DNA of 64,000 nucleotides, taken from Nakamurella multipartita DSM 44233 (GTDB taxonomy: Bacteria; Actinomycetota; Actinomycetes; Mycobacteriales; Nakamurellaceae). Positions 8,688 to 17,221 of the stretch are shown here, in pieces. Made by a program: the position numbers and the translations under genes. Below the pieces are notes generated by a model. It saw nothing but the letters and a program-made list of their open reading frames with translations. It did not search any database and was not told where the DNA came from. Location: contig NC_013235.1 in NCBI RefSeq assembly GCF_000024365.1, forward strand, positions 124,001-188,000. Reading direction: 5' to 3'. The number at the start of each line of letters is the position of its first letter. The stretch's first letter is position 1.

Positions 8688-9944
8688 CTACTTGAACGCG
8701 TTCACCGGGCCGGCATCCATCTTCACGATCAGCTCGCCATCGACGACGGGCCGGTTCTCGCTGCCCTGGGCCGAGTAGAGCTCGAGGAACTGGATCCGCA
8801 CCCCGTCCGGGTCGTTGATGATGATCCCGGGGACGCAGGTGAACACGGCGTCGTCGGCCGAGGCGTTGCTGGCGTCGATGGTGACGGTGTCCCCGCCGCC
8901 GTTGTCGATCGACATCGCCACCTGGTAGCGGCGGAACGAGCCGGAGCCGTTGGACTGCGCCGAGTAGACCACCGGCACCACCGCCGCGATCTGCGGGTTC
9001 AGGGTGATCTCGATGGTCTCCTGGCCGACGGCCGGCTCGTCCGCCTTCTTCCGGCGCCAGCCCTTGCTGGCCGTCTGGGTCCGCCCGATGTCTCCGCTGT
9101 GCCGGACCGCGCCGTCCCCGGTGGCCAGCCGGAAGTCGTTCTTGTCGACCTGGGTGCCGAAGGTGGAGACCGTCTCGGTGCGGCCGTCCCGGTACCGGAC
9201 CAGCGCGAAGATGTCGTAGTCGGTGGCTCGCGGCCAGGTGCAGGTGGCCACGATCCGGGGCGTCTTGGTGATGGTGACCTGCTCGCCCTTGCGCAGGTTG
9301 ATCGCGCCGGTGCGCTTGCCCAGATCGATCGCCTCGATGCCCGGCTTGCGCAGATTGATGGCCGGTGCCGGGGCTTGGGGTGGCGGAGCCGGGGCGGGCG
9401 GCGCGGCGGCCGGGCCGGCCAGGTGCTCGCTTGCGCCGCTGCCCTCGTCATCGACGTCCTCATCGACTTGGACGCCGTGCGCCCGGACCAGGGCGGCGAA
9501 GCCCTCGGTCCAGCCGGCGGAGACGTTGCGCAGCTTCCACTGCCCGGCCCGGCGGTACAGCTCGACCAGGACGACCGCCCGTTCGGAGGTCAGCCCGGTC
9601 ACCAGCGCCTGCGTCCCTGGTCCGGCGCCTGGCTGGATGCCCACGCTCAGCGGACGGGCCGACAACGGGGCCGGATCGGCGTCGTCGGCGACGGCGGCCA
9701 CGACCACCTTGGCCACGTCGGACGGGACGGCCACCAAGTCGACCTCGACCCGGTGGCCGCCGATCGCCACCCCGGGCACCGTCGGGTTGTTGAAGAAAAC
9801 GAAGTCGTGATCGCCGCGGACCCGGCCGTCCTCGGTGACGAGGAAGGCCAGCACGCTGGCCTCGGTGGACAGGCCCTGCACCGCCACTACGGCGCGGTCG
9901 TGGGTCCAGGGGGTGTTGGCGCCCCTGGTGAGGCTGTCGGTCAT
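8688..9944 (-). CDS. TerD-family stress protein with two TerD domains
   Basis: A 418-residue protein. Domain one (about 1-185) has LTRGANTPW, the calcium-binding-type FVFFNNPTVPG segment and the YRRAGQWKLRNVSAGW ending typical of TerD. A Pro/Ala-rich linker (about 190-235) leads to IDLGKRTGAINLRKGEQVTI and a second TerD-like beta domain to the C-terminus. TerD proteins occur in tellurite- and chemical-stress systems and bind Ca2+. No other ter genes (terB, terC, terE) adjoin it. The ATG at 9944 has a GGAGGAG ribosome binding site; upstream in-frame codons have none. Confidence 0.87.
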   Translation of the reverse strand: MTDSLTRGANTPWTHDRAVVAVQGLSTEASVLAFLVTEDGRVRGDHDFVFFNNPTVPGVAIGGHRVEVDLVAVPSDVAKVVVAAVADDADPAPLSARPLSVGIQPGAGPGTQALVTGLTSERAVVLVELYRRAGQWKLRNVSAGWTEGFAALVRAHGVQVDEDVDDEGSGASEHLAGPAAAPPAPAPPPQAPAPAINLRKPGIEAIDLGKRTGAINLRKGEQVTITKTPRIVATCTWPRATDYDIFALVRYRDGRTETVSTFGTQVDKNDFRLATGDGAVRHSGDIGRTQTASKGWRRKKADEPAVGQETIEITLNPQIAAVVPVVYSAQSNGSGSFRRYQVAMSIDNGGGDTVTIDASNASADDAVFTCVPGIIINDPDGVRIQFLELYSAQGSENRPVVDGELIVKMDAGPVNAFK

Positions 9945-10015
9945 GCGGCACTCCTCCGGTTCGGGTCCGGCAACCATCGTGCCGGCCACGACCGGCCGGC
10001 GACGGTCAGTGACGG

Positions 10016-10306
10016 TCAGCGCCGGCGAACCGTGCGGATCACGACCGGGACCGATCCGGGATTGACCAGCCGGCGCACGGGCAGGCCGGCCAACCACAGG
10101 ATGTCGCCGGCTCGGCAGGTGTGCCGGGCGCCGCTGTCCAGCTCCAGCAGCACCTCGCCGGACTCGACCACGACCAGGCAGTCGTGCCAGTCCGCCGGCC
10201 GGTAGGGGCGGGCCTCACCCGGTGCGATGCGCACGGTCCGTCGCCGGAACGGCCGCCCTCCCGTGGGTGGAGGGACGGCCGGCTCGTCGGCGATCGGCAT
10301 CCGCAT
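10016..10306 (-). CDS. small cupin-domain protein
   Basis: A 96-residue single-domain cupin. The core reads WHDCLVVVESGEVLLELDSG then AGDILWLAGLP, matching the two cupin motifs, although the usual metal-binding HxH is reduced to a single His. It may bind a small ligand or act as a sensor rather than an enzyme. It lies 71 bp upstream of the TerD gene on the same strand and may be co-transcribed with it. Confidence 0.65.
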   Translation of the reverse strand: MRMPIADEPAVPPPTGGRPFRRRTVRIAPGEARPYRPADWHDCLVVVESGEVLLELDSGARHTCRAGDILWLAGLPVRRLVNPGSVPVVIRTVRRR

Positions 10307-10623
10307 TGGTATCGGTACCGCCCCGTCCGTCGTCGGTGCGCCCGCCCCGGGCCCGCTCGCTACAAAGACCGGGTCCGGACCGCGGATTCATCGCTGGGCT
10401 GGGCCGAATGCGCGGTGCGCTTGCCAGGGGGCCCGGCCCGGCGCACAGTTAGCCTCGATCTTTCTTCCGGTGGTCGGGCGGCCTCGTAGCCGTTCCTCAT
10501 GATCATTTTTGTCCTCCTCTGTTGATCATGGGTTGGCTGCTGAACCCGTGGTCGCCTGGGTGGGCGCCGGGTTCCACTGCCCGGTTCGGGTCCTTGGTCG
10601 GAGATGGTGGTCGGGTCGGTGGG
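10307..10623. other. gene-free stretch: cupin leader plus IS1380 left end
   Basis: The first ~160 bp are the native leader of the leftward cupin gene, with no recognisable motif. From about 10470 the IS1380-type element begins. Inside its end is an inverted repeat, CATGATCA at about 10498-10505 and TGATCATG at 10523-10530, which the leftward transposase transcript would meet after its stop codon and which may act as a terminator. Confidence 0.5.
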
Positions 10624-12021
10624 TCAGGTCAGTTGCGGCAGGTTCCGCAGCCGGGCCAGGCCGTGCAGGAGGAGGTCGCGGTGGGGTGCGTGCGCGGACA
10701 GGCGGAGCCAGGTACGGCGGGCTTTGCGGCCGATCCGGGCGGCGACGCTGAACAGTCGGTGCCGCAGCTTCTTGGGCTCCCAGGTCCGCGCCGGGGTGCC
10801 GGTGAAGGCGAGCATCTGCATCCATGCGGTCAGTTCGGTGGCCAGTTGCACGACCGCGATCCACACTTGATTCTGGGCAAAGTCGTTGAGGGGCAGGTTG
10901 TTCAGGCCGGTGTCCTTCGAGTTGCGGATCCGGTCCTCGCAGCGGGCGCGGCGCCGATGCCGCAGTTCCAGATCCGCGAGCTGTCCGCCTTTGGTGTTCG
11001 TGGCGAACGCGGTGAGCCGGTTGCCGTTCGAGTCGGTGAACTTCAGCTGGGCACCGGGATGGGGTCGTTCGGCGCGGACGATGACCCGCATGTCCTTGGG
11101 CCAGCCCTTGAGCTTGAGGACCCCGGTCAGTTCGGCCACCCAGGCCCCGTCCCGGGGCTCCTGGTCGGCGTTGTACGCGGGTGTCCACGCCGCCTCCGGC
11201 AGGGCGTCGACCTTGGCGGTGATGTCGGTGGTCAGGGTGAACCCGACCGAGTACTGGACCCGTTGCCGGGCCATCCAGTCCACGAACTCGTGGGTTCCGC
11301 CGGCCCCGTCGGTGCGGACCAGCACACCGCGGCCGGGCCGTCGGTCCGCCGTGGTGCAGGGCAGTTGCGCGAGCGCGGCCTTGACCACGCTGATGTGGTC
11401 GGCTGCGGTGTTGGAGCCGGCGTTGCCCGGCCTCAGCAGCATCGCCAGGGGTTCACCGGTGCCGTCCGGGCCGTGGTCGGCCCACGCGCCGATCGGGTGG
11501 AACCCGAAGCCCTTCTTGAATGTTGCTGCTGCCAGCTGCTTTTCGGAGTGCGCGGTGACCAGGGTGGCGTCCACGTCGACGACCAGCGGCGCCTTCGCCG
11601 ACCGGTCATGGTTCGGTGCGGCGGGTCCGGCCAGCTTCCACGCCCGGGCGCGGGCTGCCGCCCGCGCGGTGTCGATCGCCTTCAGCGCTGCCGTCGCGTC
11701 CGAGGCGAGGGTGTCGATCAGCCGGGACACAGTCGGGTCGGACGCCACATGACCGAACACGGCGGGCTCGGCCCGCAGTTGGGCGATGTCGGCCAGGCAG
11801 TCACCGCCGATCGCCAGCGAGATCGCCAGGTCGAGCAGGATCTTGCCCGGGTCGTGCACCGCCATCGGCTTGCGCCACGGCCTCAACGCCGCCGACAACC
11901 CACGACCCAAACCGACCCTGTCCGCGGCCAAGGCCAGCAGCACCGACCCGCCGTGGGACACCACCCGCTTGCCGGTGGCATCGACTCGGAGCGACGGGTA
12001 CAGCCCGGTAGACTTCCGCAT
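10624..12021 (-). CDS. IS1380-family transposase
   Basis: A 465-residue, apparently full-length protein that starts MRKSTGLYPSLRVDATG. It shows the family pattern LLDLAISLAIGGDCLADIAQLR, a first catalytic Asp region at PLVVDVDATLV, RTDGAGGTHEFVDW in the middle, and RCEDRIRNSKDTGLNNLP containing the catalytic Glu of the DDE triad. No frameshift or internal stop is seen, so it may be active. The start codon and ribosome binding site lie inside a long hairpin (12023-12095). Confidence 0.9.
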   Translation of the reverse strand: MRKSTGLYPSLRVDATGKRVVSHGGSVLLALAADRVGLGRGLSAALRPWRKPMAVHDPGKILLDLAISLAIGGDCLADIAQLRAEPAVFGHVASDPTVSRLIDTLASDATAALKAIDTARAAARARAWKLAGPAAPNHDRSAKAPLVVDVDATLVTAHSEKQLAAATFKKGFGFHPIGAWADHGPDGTGEPLAMLLRPGNAGSNTAADHISVVKAALAQLPCTTADRRPGRGVLVRTDGAGGTHEFVDWMARQRVQYSVGFTLTTDITAKVDALPEAAWTPAYNADQEPRDGAWVAELTGVLKLKGWPKDMRVIVRAERPHPGAQLKFTDSNGNRLTAFATNTKGGQLADLELRHRRRARCEDRIRNSKDTGLNNLPLNDFAQNQVWIAVVQLATELTAWMQMLAFTGTPARTWEPKKLRHRLFSVAARIGRKARRTWLRLSAHAPHRDLLLHGLARLRNLPQLT

Positions 12022-12022
12022 C

Positions 12023-12095
12023 GGAAAGGTGCTCCTGGTTCTGGTTCGATTGGTCCCTCAGCAAGACCTATCTTCCCAGGTCAGAGCACCTTTCC
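12023..12095 (-). promoter_or_regulatory. hairpin sequestering the transposase start
   Basis: A perfect 12-bp inverted repeat (GGAAAGGTGCTC at 12023-12034, GAGCACCTTTCC at 12084-12095) ends one base before the transposase ATG. On the transcript, one arm contains the ribosome binding site (AGGAGCACC). Read-through transcripts from outside the element would fold and hide the start site, whereas a transcript starting within the 49-nt loop would not. Confidence 0.6.
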
Positions 12096-12196
12096 TCATG
12101 ATCAACACTCTGCCGATCAGAATTACGATGAAAGCGGCAGGTTAGCGCACCCGACCACTCCTGGTTCTTGGTCTGTCACTGATTGTGAGGCTTTCG

Positions 12197-14017
12197 ATGG
12201 CCGGCTCTCCCGAATTGCACAAAGGACTGAACCAGCGGCACCTGACCATGATCGCCATGGGCGGCGTCATCGGGGCCGGCCTGTTCGTCGGATCCGGCGC
12301 GGTCATCAACGACGCCGGTCCGGGCGCGTTCCTGAGCTACGCGTTGTGTGGCGTGCTGATCGTCATGGTGATGCGGATGCTCGGCGAGATGGCCGTGGCC
12401 AACCCGTCGACCGGCTCGTTCGCCGACTACGCCCGGCGCGCTTTGGGCGGCTGGGCGGGCTTCTCGGTCGGCTGGCTGTACTGGTACTTCTGGGTCATCG
12501 TCGTCGGGTTCGAGGCGGTGGCCGGCGCCAAGATCCTGCAGTACTGGATCGACGTCCCGCTCTGGCTGCTCTCGTTGCTGCTGATGATCCTGATGACGGC
12601 GACCAACCTGTTCTCGGTCCGCTCGTTCGGAGAATTCGAGTTCTGGTTCGCCGGAATCAAGGTCGCCGCGATCGTCGTGTTCATCGTGCTCGGCGGGTTG
12701 TACGTGCTGGGCATCTGGCCCAACAAGAGCATGGACTTTTCCAATCTGTGGGCGCACGGCGGGTTCTTCCCCAATGGCCTGGGCGCGGTGTTCTCCGGCA
12801 TCGTCGTGGTCATCTTCTCGATGGTCGGGGCGGAGATCGCAACCATCGCGGCCGCCGAATCCAAGGATCCGGCCCGCTCCATCGCCAAGGCGACCAACTC
12901 GGTCATCGTCCGGATCGCCATCTTCTTCGTCGGCTCGGTGTTCCTGCTGGCGGTGATCCTGCCGTGGAACTCCAACGAGCTGGGCCAGTCGCCGTACGTG
13001 AGCGCATTCAAGGTGATGGGCCTGCCCTACGTCGACCACCTGATGAACGCCGTAGTGCTGACCGCGGTGCTGTCCTGCCTGAACTCCGGGCTGTACACCG
13101 CATCCCGGATGCTGTTCGTGCTGGCCGCCCGGCGCGAGGCACCGGTCGCGCTGATCACCGTGAACGGCCGCGGGGTGCCGATGTGGGCCATCCTGACCTC
13201 GACGGTGGTCGGCTTCCTGTGCGTGATCGCCGCGGCGATCTCCCCGGACACCGTCTTCCTGTTCCTGCTGAATTCCTCCGGCGCCATCATCCTTTTCGTC
13301 TACCTGCTGATCGCGATCTCCCAGCTGATCCTGCGTCGACGGACGTCGGAGGACAAGCTGCAGGTCAAGATGTGGCTCTACCCGGCGCTGACCATCCTGA
13401 CCATCGCCGCCATGCTCGCCGTGCTGGTGCTGATGTACCTGGAGGAATCCACCCGGCCGCAACTGCTGCTCAGCGTGTTGGCCTGGGCCGTGGTGCTGGT
13501 GCTGTACGCGGTGACCAAGTGGCGGGGCGGATCGGTGGGCCGGGACTTCGACGCGGCCCCGGCTGACGGGGGCACCCGGGTGCTGGTGCTGGCCAACGAG
13601 ACGGTGGGGGCCGGCGAGCTGATCGACGAGCTGCGCACGATCGACCAGCAGGGCCAGGCGCAGTACTTCGTCTGCGTGCCGGCCAATCCGGTCGACACCG
13701 GTCAGGCCGAACACACCGGGGCCGTCTGGGTCTGGCAGGAGACGGTCAAGGCCGCGCAGGGCCGGCTGGACAGCACCCTGGAGACGCTGCGCGGACACGG
13801 CCTGTCGGCCGACGGTGAGCTCGGCGACCACCGGCCGATGGTCGCGTTGGGCGCGGCCGTCACCGAGTTCAAGCCCGACCGGATCGTCATCGCCACCCAT
13901 CCCGACGTGCACTCGGCCTGGTTGCGGCAGGACGTCGTCGACCGGGCCCGCAAGGCCTACCCGAGCATCCCGGTCCGGCACATCGTCGCGCACGTCACCG
14001 AGCACCCCGGCGTCTGA
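12197..14017 (+). CDS. APC-family amino-acid permease with C-terminal cytoplasmic domain
   Basis: A 606-residue protein. The first ~450 residues form a 12-helix amino-acid/GABA-type permease, with the signature GGVIGAGLFVGSG in helix 1 and GEMAVANPSTGSFADYARRALG. The last ~150 residues are a soluble alpha/beta domain (TRVLVLANETVGAGELIDEL ... KPDRIVIATHP) resembling a universal-stress-type nucleotide-binding fold, which ordinary permeases of this group (about 450-500 residues) lack. It probably imports amino acids, with substrate unknown. The ATG at 12197 has GTGAGG 8 bp upstream. An IS1380 element lies directly upstream, so its promoter is probably altered. Confidence 0.85.
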   Translation: MAGSPELHKGLNQRHLTMIAMGGVIGAGLFVGSGAVINDAGPGAFLSYALCGVLIVMVMRMLGEMAVANPSTGSFADYARRALGGWAGFSVGWLYWYFWVIVVGFEAVAGAKILQYWIDVPLWLLSLLLMILMTATNLFSVRSFGEFEFWFAGIKVAAIVVFIVLGGLYVLGIWPNKSMDFSNLWAHGGFFPNGLGAVFSGIVVVIFSMVGAEIATIAAAESKDPARSIAKATNSVIVRIAIFFVGSVFLLAVILPWNSNELGQSPYVSAFKVMGLPYVDHLMNAVVLTAVLSCLNSGLYTASRMLFVLAARREAPVALITVNGRGVPMWAILTSTVVGFLCVIAAAISPDTVFLFLLNSSGAIILFVYLLIAISQLILRRRTSEDKLQVKMWLYPALTILTIAAMLAVLVLMYLEESTRPQLLLSVLAWAVVLVLYAVTKWRGGSVGRDFDAAPADGGTRVLVLANETVGAGELIDELRTIDQQGQAQYFVCVPANPVDTGQAEHTGAVWVWQETVKAAQGRLDSTLETLRGHGLSADGELGDHRPMVALGAAVTEFKPDRIVIATHPDVHSAWLRQDVVDRARKAYPSIPVRHIVAHVTEHPGV

Positions 14018-14074
14018 GGCGTGACCCGACGCGGCGCTCGCCTACCGTGGAGGGATGAACGCAGGGCGGGCAGC

Positions 14075-14665
14075 ATGCTGAAGTTCGACGGTGCGATCGC
14101 CGGGATGGGCACCGCGTCCGGCACCCGGATCGTGGTGGGCATGTGGCCGCTCTCGCCGTTCGGGCCGGTGACCGACGTGATGCTGGAACGCCCGGACGGG
14201 CGCCGGGTGCTGCTCGCGCCGACCGACGAGTTCGCCGACTTCCTGCGGGCCGAGTACCGGTTCGACGAGGTGCGGGTCTCCCCGGTGCTGCGGATGCGCG
14301 ACGGCCGCAAGTGGATGATTGCCTCCGACGACCTGGCGTTGACCTTCGAGGTCGGCGGCCGGTCGGCGTGGGGCCTGCTGCTGTTGGCCGTCCCGCGCAC
14401 GCTGGCCCGGTCGCGCTGGTGGGCGGGCACGGTGAACCCGATCGCGCGGGCGGCCAAGGGCGTGCGCACGCGCGGCCGCACCCTGGCCGGTCGCCGGGAG
14501 TGGTACTGCGCGCAGGACATGCGGCACATCACCTCGGTCGATGCCCGGTTCGACGGGGTCGACCTGGGCGAGCTGCAGCCCGTGGACCCGGCCGTCGGGT
14601 TCGGCTTTTCCTCGGTGCCGGCCTCGCCCAGCCTGGTCCGGGTGCTCTCGCAGATCGCCGACTGA
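14075..14665 (+). CDS. conserved hypothetical protein
   Basis: A 196-residue protein with no domain I recognise. It begins MLKFDGAIAGMGTASGTRIVVG, has mixed alpha/beta character and contains one weakly hydrophobic stretch (AWGLLLLAVP) around residue 100. No signal peptide or metal motif is present. It lies 57 bp after the permease and may share its transcript. The GTG at 14021 is an alternative in-frame start without a better ribosome binding site. Confidence 0.6.
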   Translation: MLKFDGAIAGMGTASGTRIVVGMWPLSPFGPVTDVMLERPDGRRVLLAPTDEFADFLRAEYRFDEVRVSPVLRMRDGRKWMIASDDLALTFEVGGRSAWGLLLLAVPRTLARSRWWAGTVNPIARAAKGVRTRGRTLAGRREWYCAQDMRHITSVDARFDGVDLGELQPVDPAVGFGFSSVPASPSLVRVLSQIAD

Positions 14666-14733
14666 CGCGCCCGCCGCGCGAGTGTTGCGCGGGTGACACA
14701 CGCCGGTCACAGGCTCGGTGAACCATCGTCCGC

Positions 14734-16053
14734 ATGGTGACGCTCGCCGATCTGCAGGTGCGACAGCTGGGTGAATGCCGCCATGAGTCGCCGCTGGCCA
14801 AGTACATCGCGGCCCGCCGGACCAACGATCACTACGTCGATGAGAGCGACCGGGTGCTCTTCGACGACACCGTGCACCTGGTCCAGGATCACGGCGTCCC
14901 GCTGACCGAGCTGCCCACGCTCGAGCCCGGTGGGCCCCGCCGCCAAGTGTTCTTCCCGCCCGGCCGCACCAAGGTCGGCATCGTGACCTGCGGTGGCCTG
15001 TGTCCCGGGCTCAACGACGTGATCCGCGGGCTGGTCATGGAGCTCAACACGCACTACGGGGTCACCGACGTCGTCGGCTTCCGCAACGGCTACGCCGGGC
15101 TGGTGCCGGCCCACGGGTACGAACCGATCGCCCTGACCACCGAACGGGTCGCCTCGATCAACATGCAGGGCGGCACCATCCTGGGCACCTCCCGCGGCGC
15201 CCAGGACAGCGAGGTGATGGTCGACCGGCTGGTCGAGCTGGGCATCGACATCCTGTTCGTGATCGGCGGCGACGGGTCGATCCGCGGCGCCAGCAAGATC
15301 GCCGCGGTCGCCCGGGGACGCGGCCTGGACCTCTCGGTGATCGGCATCCCCAAGACCATCGACAACGACATCCCCTTCATCGGGCAGAGTTTCGGATTTC
15401 AGACGGCGTTCACGGTGGCCGCCCAGTCGATCGCCGCGGCGCAGGTGGAGGCCCAGTCGGCGGTCAACGGGGTCGGCCTGGTCCAGCTGATGGGCCGGCA
15501 CGCCGGATTCATCGCCTGCTATGCCGCGCTGGCCAACCACCACGCCGACTTCGTGCTGATCCCCGAGGTGCCGTTCGCGCTGGACGGGGAGTCGGGCTTC
15601 CTGGCCGCGTTGCAACGGCGGGTGGCCGAGCGGGGCAGCGCCGTGGTCGTGGTGGCCGAGGGCGCCGGTCAGGACCTGATGGCCGACCGGGCCGGCACGG
15701 ACGCCTCGGGCAACCGCAAGCTGGGGGACATCGGGCGGTACCTCGAGGCGGCCATCGTCGGTCACTACCGCGCCCTGGGCCGCGAGCTGACCCTCAAGTA
15801 CCTCAAGCCGAGCTATTCGATCCGTTCGGTGCCGGCCAAGGCCTTCGATTCGGTCTACTGCGTCCGGCTGGCCCAGGCCGCCGCGCACGCCGGGATGGCC
15901 GGCCGCACCGACATGGTCGTCGGCCGGCGGCACAACCGGTTCGTGCACGTGCCGATCGACATCGTCGTCTCGCACCGCAACGAGGTCGCCCCGGACGGCG
16001 ACCTGTGGCTCTCGGTGCTGGAGTCGACCGCGCAGCCGCCGGAGATGCGCTGA
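14734..16053 (+). CDS. pfkA: ATP-dependent 6-phosphofructokinase, plant/trypanosome-like group
   Basis: A 439-residue enzyme that phosphorylates fructose 6-phosphate to fructose 1,6-bisphosphate in glycolysis. Nucleotide-binding GIVTCGGLCPGLND, GGDGS at about residues 178-182 and the catalytic PKTIDND are clear. Gly in GGDGS points to ATP rather than pyrophosphate as donor, while Lys in PKTIDND marks the longer plant/trypanosomatid-like group, in which this combination is ATP-dependent. The ~90-residue N-terminal extension before the first motif is normal for that group. It is convergent with the next gene, with a 7-bp gap. Confidence 0.92.
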   Translation: MVTLADLQVRQLGECRHESPLAKYIAARRTNDHYVDESDRVLFDDTVHLVQDHGVPLTELPTLEPGGPRRQVFFPPGRTKVGIVTCGGLCPGLNDVIRGLVMELNTHYGVTDVVGFRNGYAGLVPAHGYEPIALTTERVASINMQGGTILGTSRGAQDSEVMVDRLVELGIDILFVIGGDGSIRGASKIAAVARGRGLDLSVIGIPKTIDNDIPFIGQSFGFQTAFTVAAQSIAAAQVEAQSAVNGVGLVQLMGRHAGFIACYAALANHHADFVLIPEVPFALDGESGFLAALQRRVAERGSAVVVVAEGAGQDLMADRAGTDASGNRKLGDIGRYLEAAIVGHYRALGRELTLKYLKPSYSIRSVPAKAFDSVYCVRLAQAAAHAGMAGRTDMVVGRRHNRFVHVPIDIVVSHRNEVAPDGDLWLSVLESTAQPPEMR

Positions 16054-16060
16054 CCGGTCG

Positions 16061-17098
16061 CTACCGGGCCCCGTCCCGCTCGATCGTCCAGTCGGCGGTG
16101 CGCATCTCGTCGACCGGCGGGGTCGGCGGCGCGGTACCGTCCCCGAACGGCCGGCCGCCCAAAGCTTCTCGGCCGTGCGGGGTGAACCAGTTGGCCAGGT
16201 CGGGGCCGTCGGGCACGATCCCGGTCGGGTTGATGCCGGTGTGTACCTGGTAGTAGTGCCGCTTGATCTGCACGAAGTCGATGGTGTCGCCGAAGCCCGG
16301 GGTCTGGAAGAGATCCCGGGCATAGGCCCAGAGCACCGGCATCTCGGCCAGCTTGCGCAGGTTGCACTTGAAATGCCCGTGGTAGACCGGGTCGAAGCGG
16401 GCCAGCGTGGTGAACAGCCGCACGTCCGCCTCGGTGATGGTGTCGCCGACCAGGAATCGGCGTTCCCGCAGCCGGTCCTCCAGCCAGTCCAGGGCGTCGA
16501 ACAGCCGGGTGAACGCCTTGTCGTAGGCGTCCTGGTCGCCGGCGAAACCGCACCGGTAGACGCCGTTGTTCACCTCCGTGTAGACCCGGCGGTTGACCTC
16601 GTCGATCTCGGCCCGCAGCGGCTCGGGGTAGAGCACGGGCGCGCCCGGCCGGTGGAACTCGGTCCACTGGGTGGACAGATCCAGGGTGAGCTGCGGGAAG
16701 TCGTTGGTGACCACGGCCCCGGTCCGCTCGTCCACGATGGCCGGCACGGTGATCCCGCGCGGGTAGTCCGGGTCGCGGGCGAAATAGGCCTGCTGGAGCC
16801 GTTTGATGCCCAGCACCGGATCCACGCCGCCCGGGTCGAGGTCGAAGGTCCAGCTCCGCTCGTCGTGAGTGGGCCCGCAGACCCCCAGGGACAGCACGCT
16901 TTCCAGGCCGAGCAGACGTCGGACGATGGTGGCGCGATTGGCCCACGGGCAGGCCCGGGAGACCACCAGCCGGTACCGTCCGGGCTCGACCGGATATCCA
17001 TCCTGCCCGTCTCGGGTGATTCGGGTGGTGATGTACCGACTGTCGCGTTCGAAGGCTCCCTGGCCGACGCCGGTGCTGTCCACCACGATGGCGACCAC
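16061..17098 (-). CDS. glutathionyl-hydroquinone reductase-like GST family protein
   Basis: A 345-residue protein of the ECM4/YqjG group. It has a thioredoxin-fold N-terminal domain with the redox cysteine in SRACPWANR (usually CPWAHR), the conserved GPTHDERSWTF and VPAIVDERTGAVVTNDF segments, and an all-helical C-terminal domain with HFKCNLRKLAEMP. Family members reduce glutathionyl-hydroquinones. Actinobacteria mostly lack glutathione and use mycothiol, so the physiological thiol is uncertain. The start is GTG. Confidence 0.85.
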   Translation of the reverse strand: MVAIVVDSTGVGQGAFERDSRYITTRITRDGQDGYPVEPGRYRLVVSRACPWANRATIVRRLLGLESVLSLGVCGPTHDERSWTFDLDPGGVDPVLGIKRLQQAYFARDPDYPRGITVPAIVDERTGAVVTNDFPQLTLDLSTQWTEFHRPGAPVLYPEPLRAEIDEVNRRVYTEVNNGVYRCGFAGDQDAYDKAFTRLFDALDWLEDRLRERRFLVGDTITEADVRLFTTLARFDPVYHGHFKCNLRKLAEMPVLWAYARDLFQTPGFGDTIDFVQIKRHYYQVHTGINPTGIVPDGPDLANWFTPHGREALGGRPFGDGTAPPTPPVDEMRTADWTIERDGAR

Positions 17099-17221
17099 CC
17101 TTTCTTCAGGCTTTTCAGGACGGCGGATGGGTCGCCGTCCATTGTGCTGTACCCGAAGTCACGTCTTGTATCCGAAACTCTCCGGCAATCAAGCGCGCGC
17201 CCGGTGGGGGAGACTGGTCCG

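Larger units (their letters stand above)
10470..12158 (-). mobile_element. IS1380-type insertion sequence
   Basis: A single transposase gene is bounded by short, imperfect terminal inverted repeats: GTGGTCGGG at 10470-10478 and its complement at 12150-12158, with weaker matching for another 12-15 bp inward. TCC occurs just outside both ends, but I cannot fix the exact target duplication. The element separates the cupin/TerD unit from the amino-acid permease, whose start lies 39 bp beyond its right end. Confidence 0.7.

Noticed and set aside
10522-13566. A 1014-codon + strand frame spanning IS1380 and the permease
   Set aside because: It crosses the IS boundary and runs antisense to the transposase and out of frame through the permease; composition is that of a shadow frame.
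12176-14005. A 609-codon minus-strand frame opposite the permease
   Set aside because: The Asp/Gly/His-rich repeats arise from the complement of hydrophobic codons; the plus-strand permease is unmistakable.
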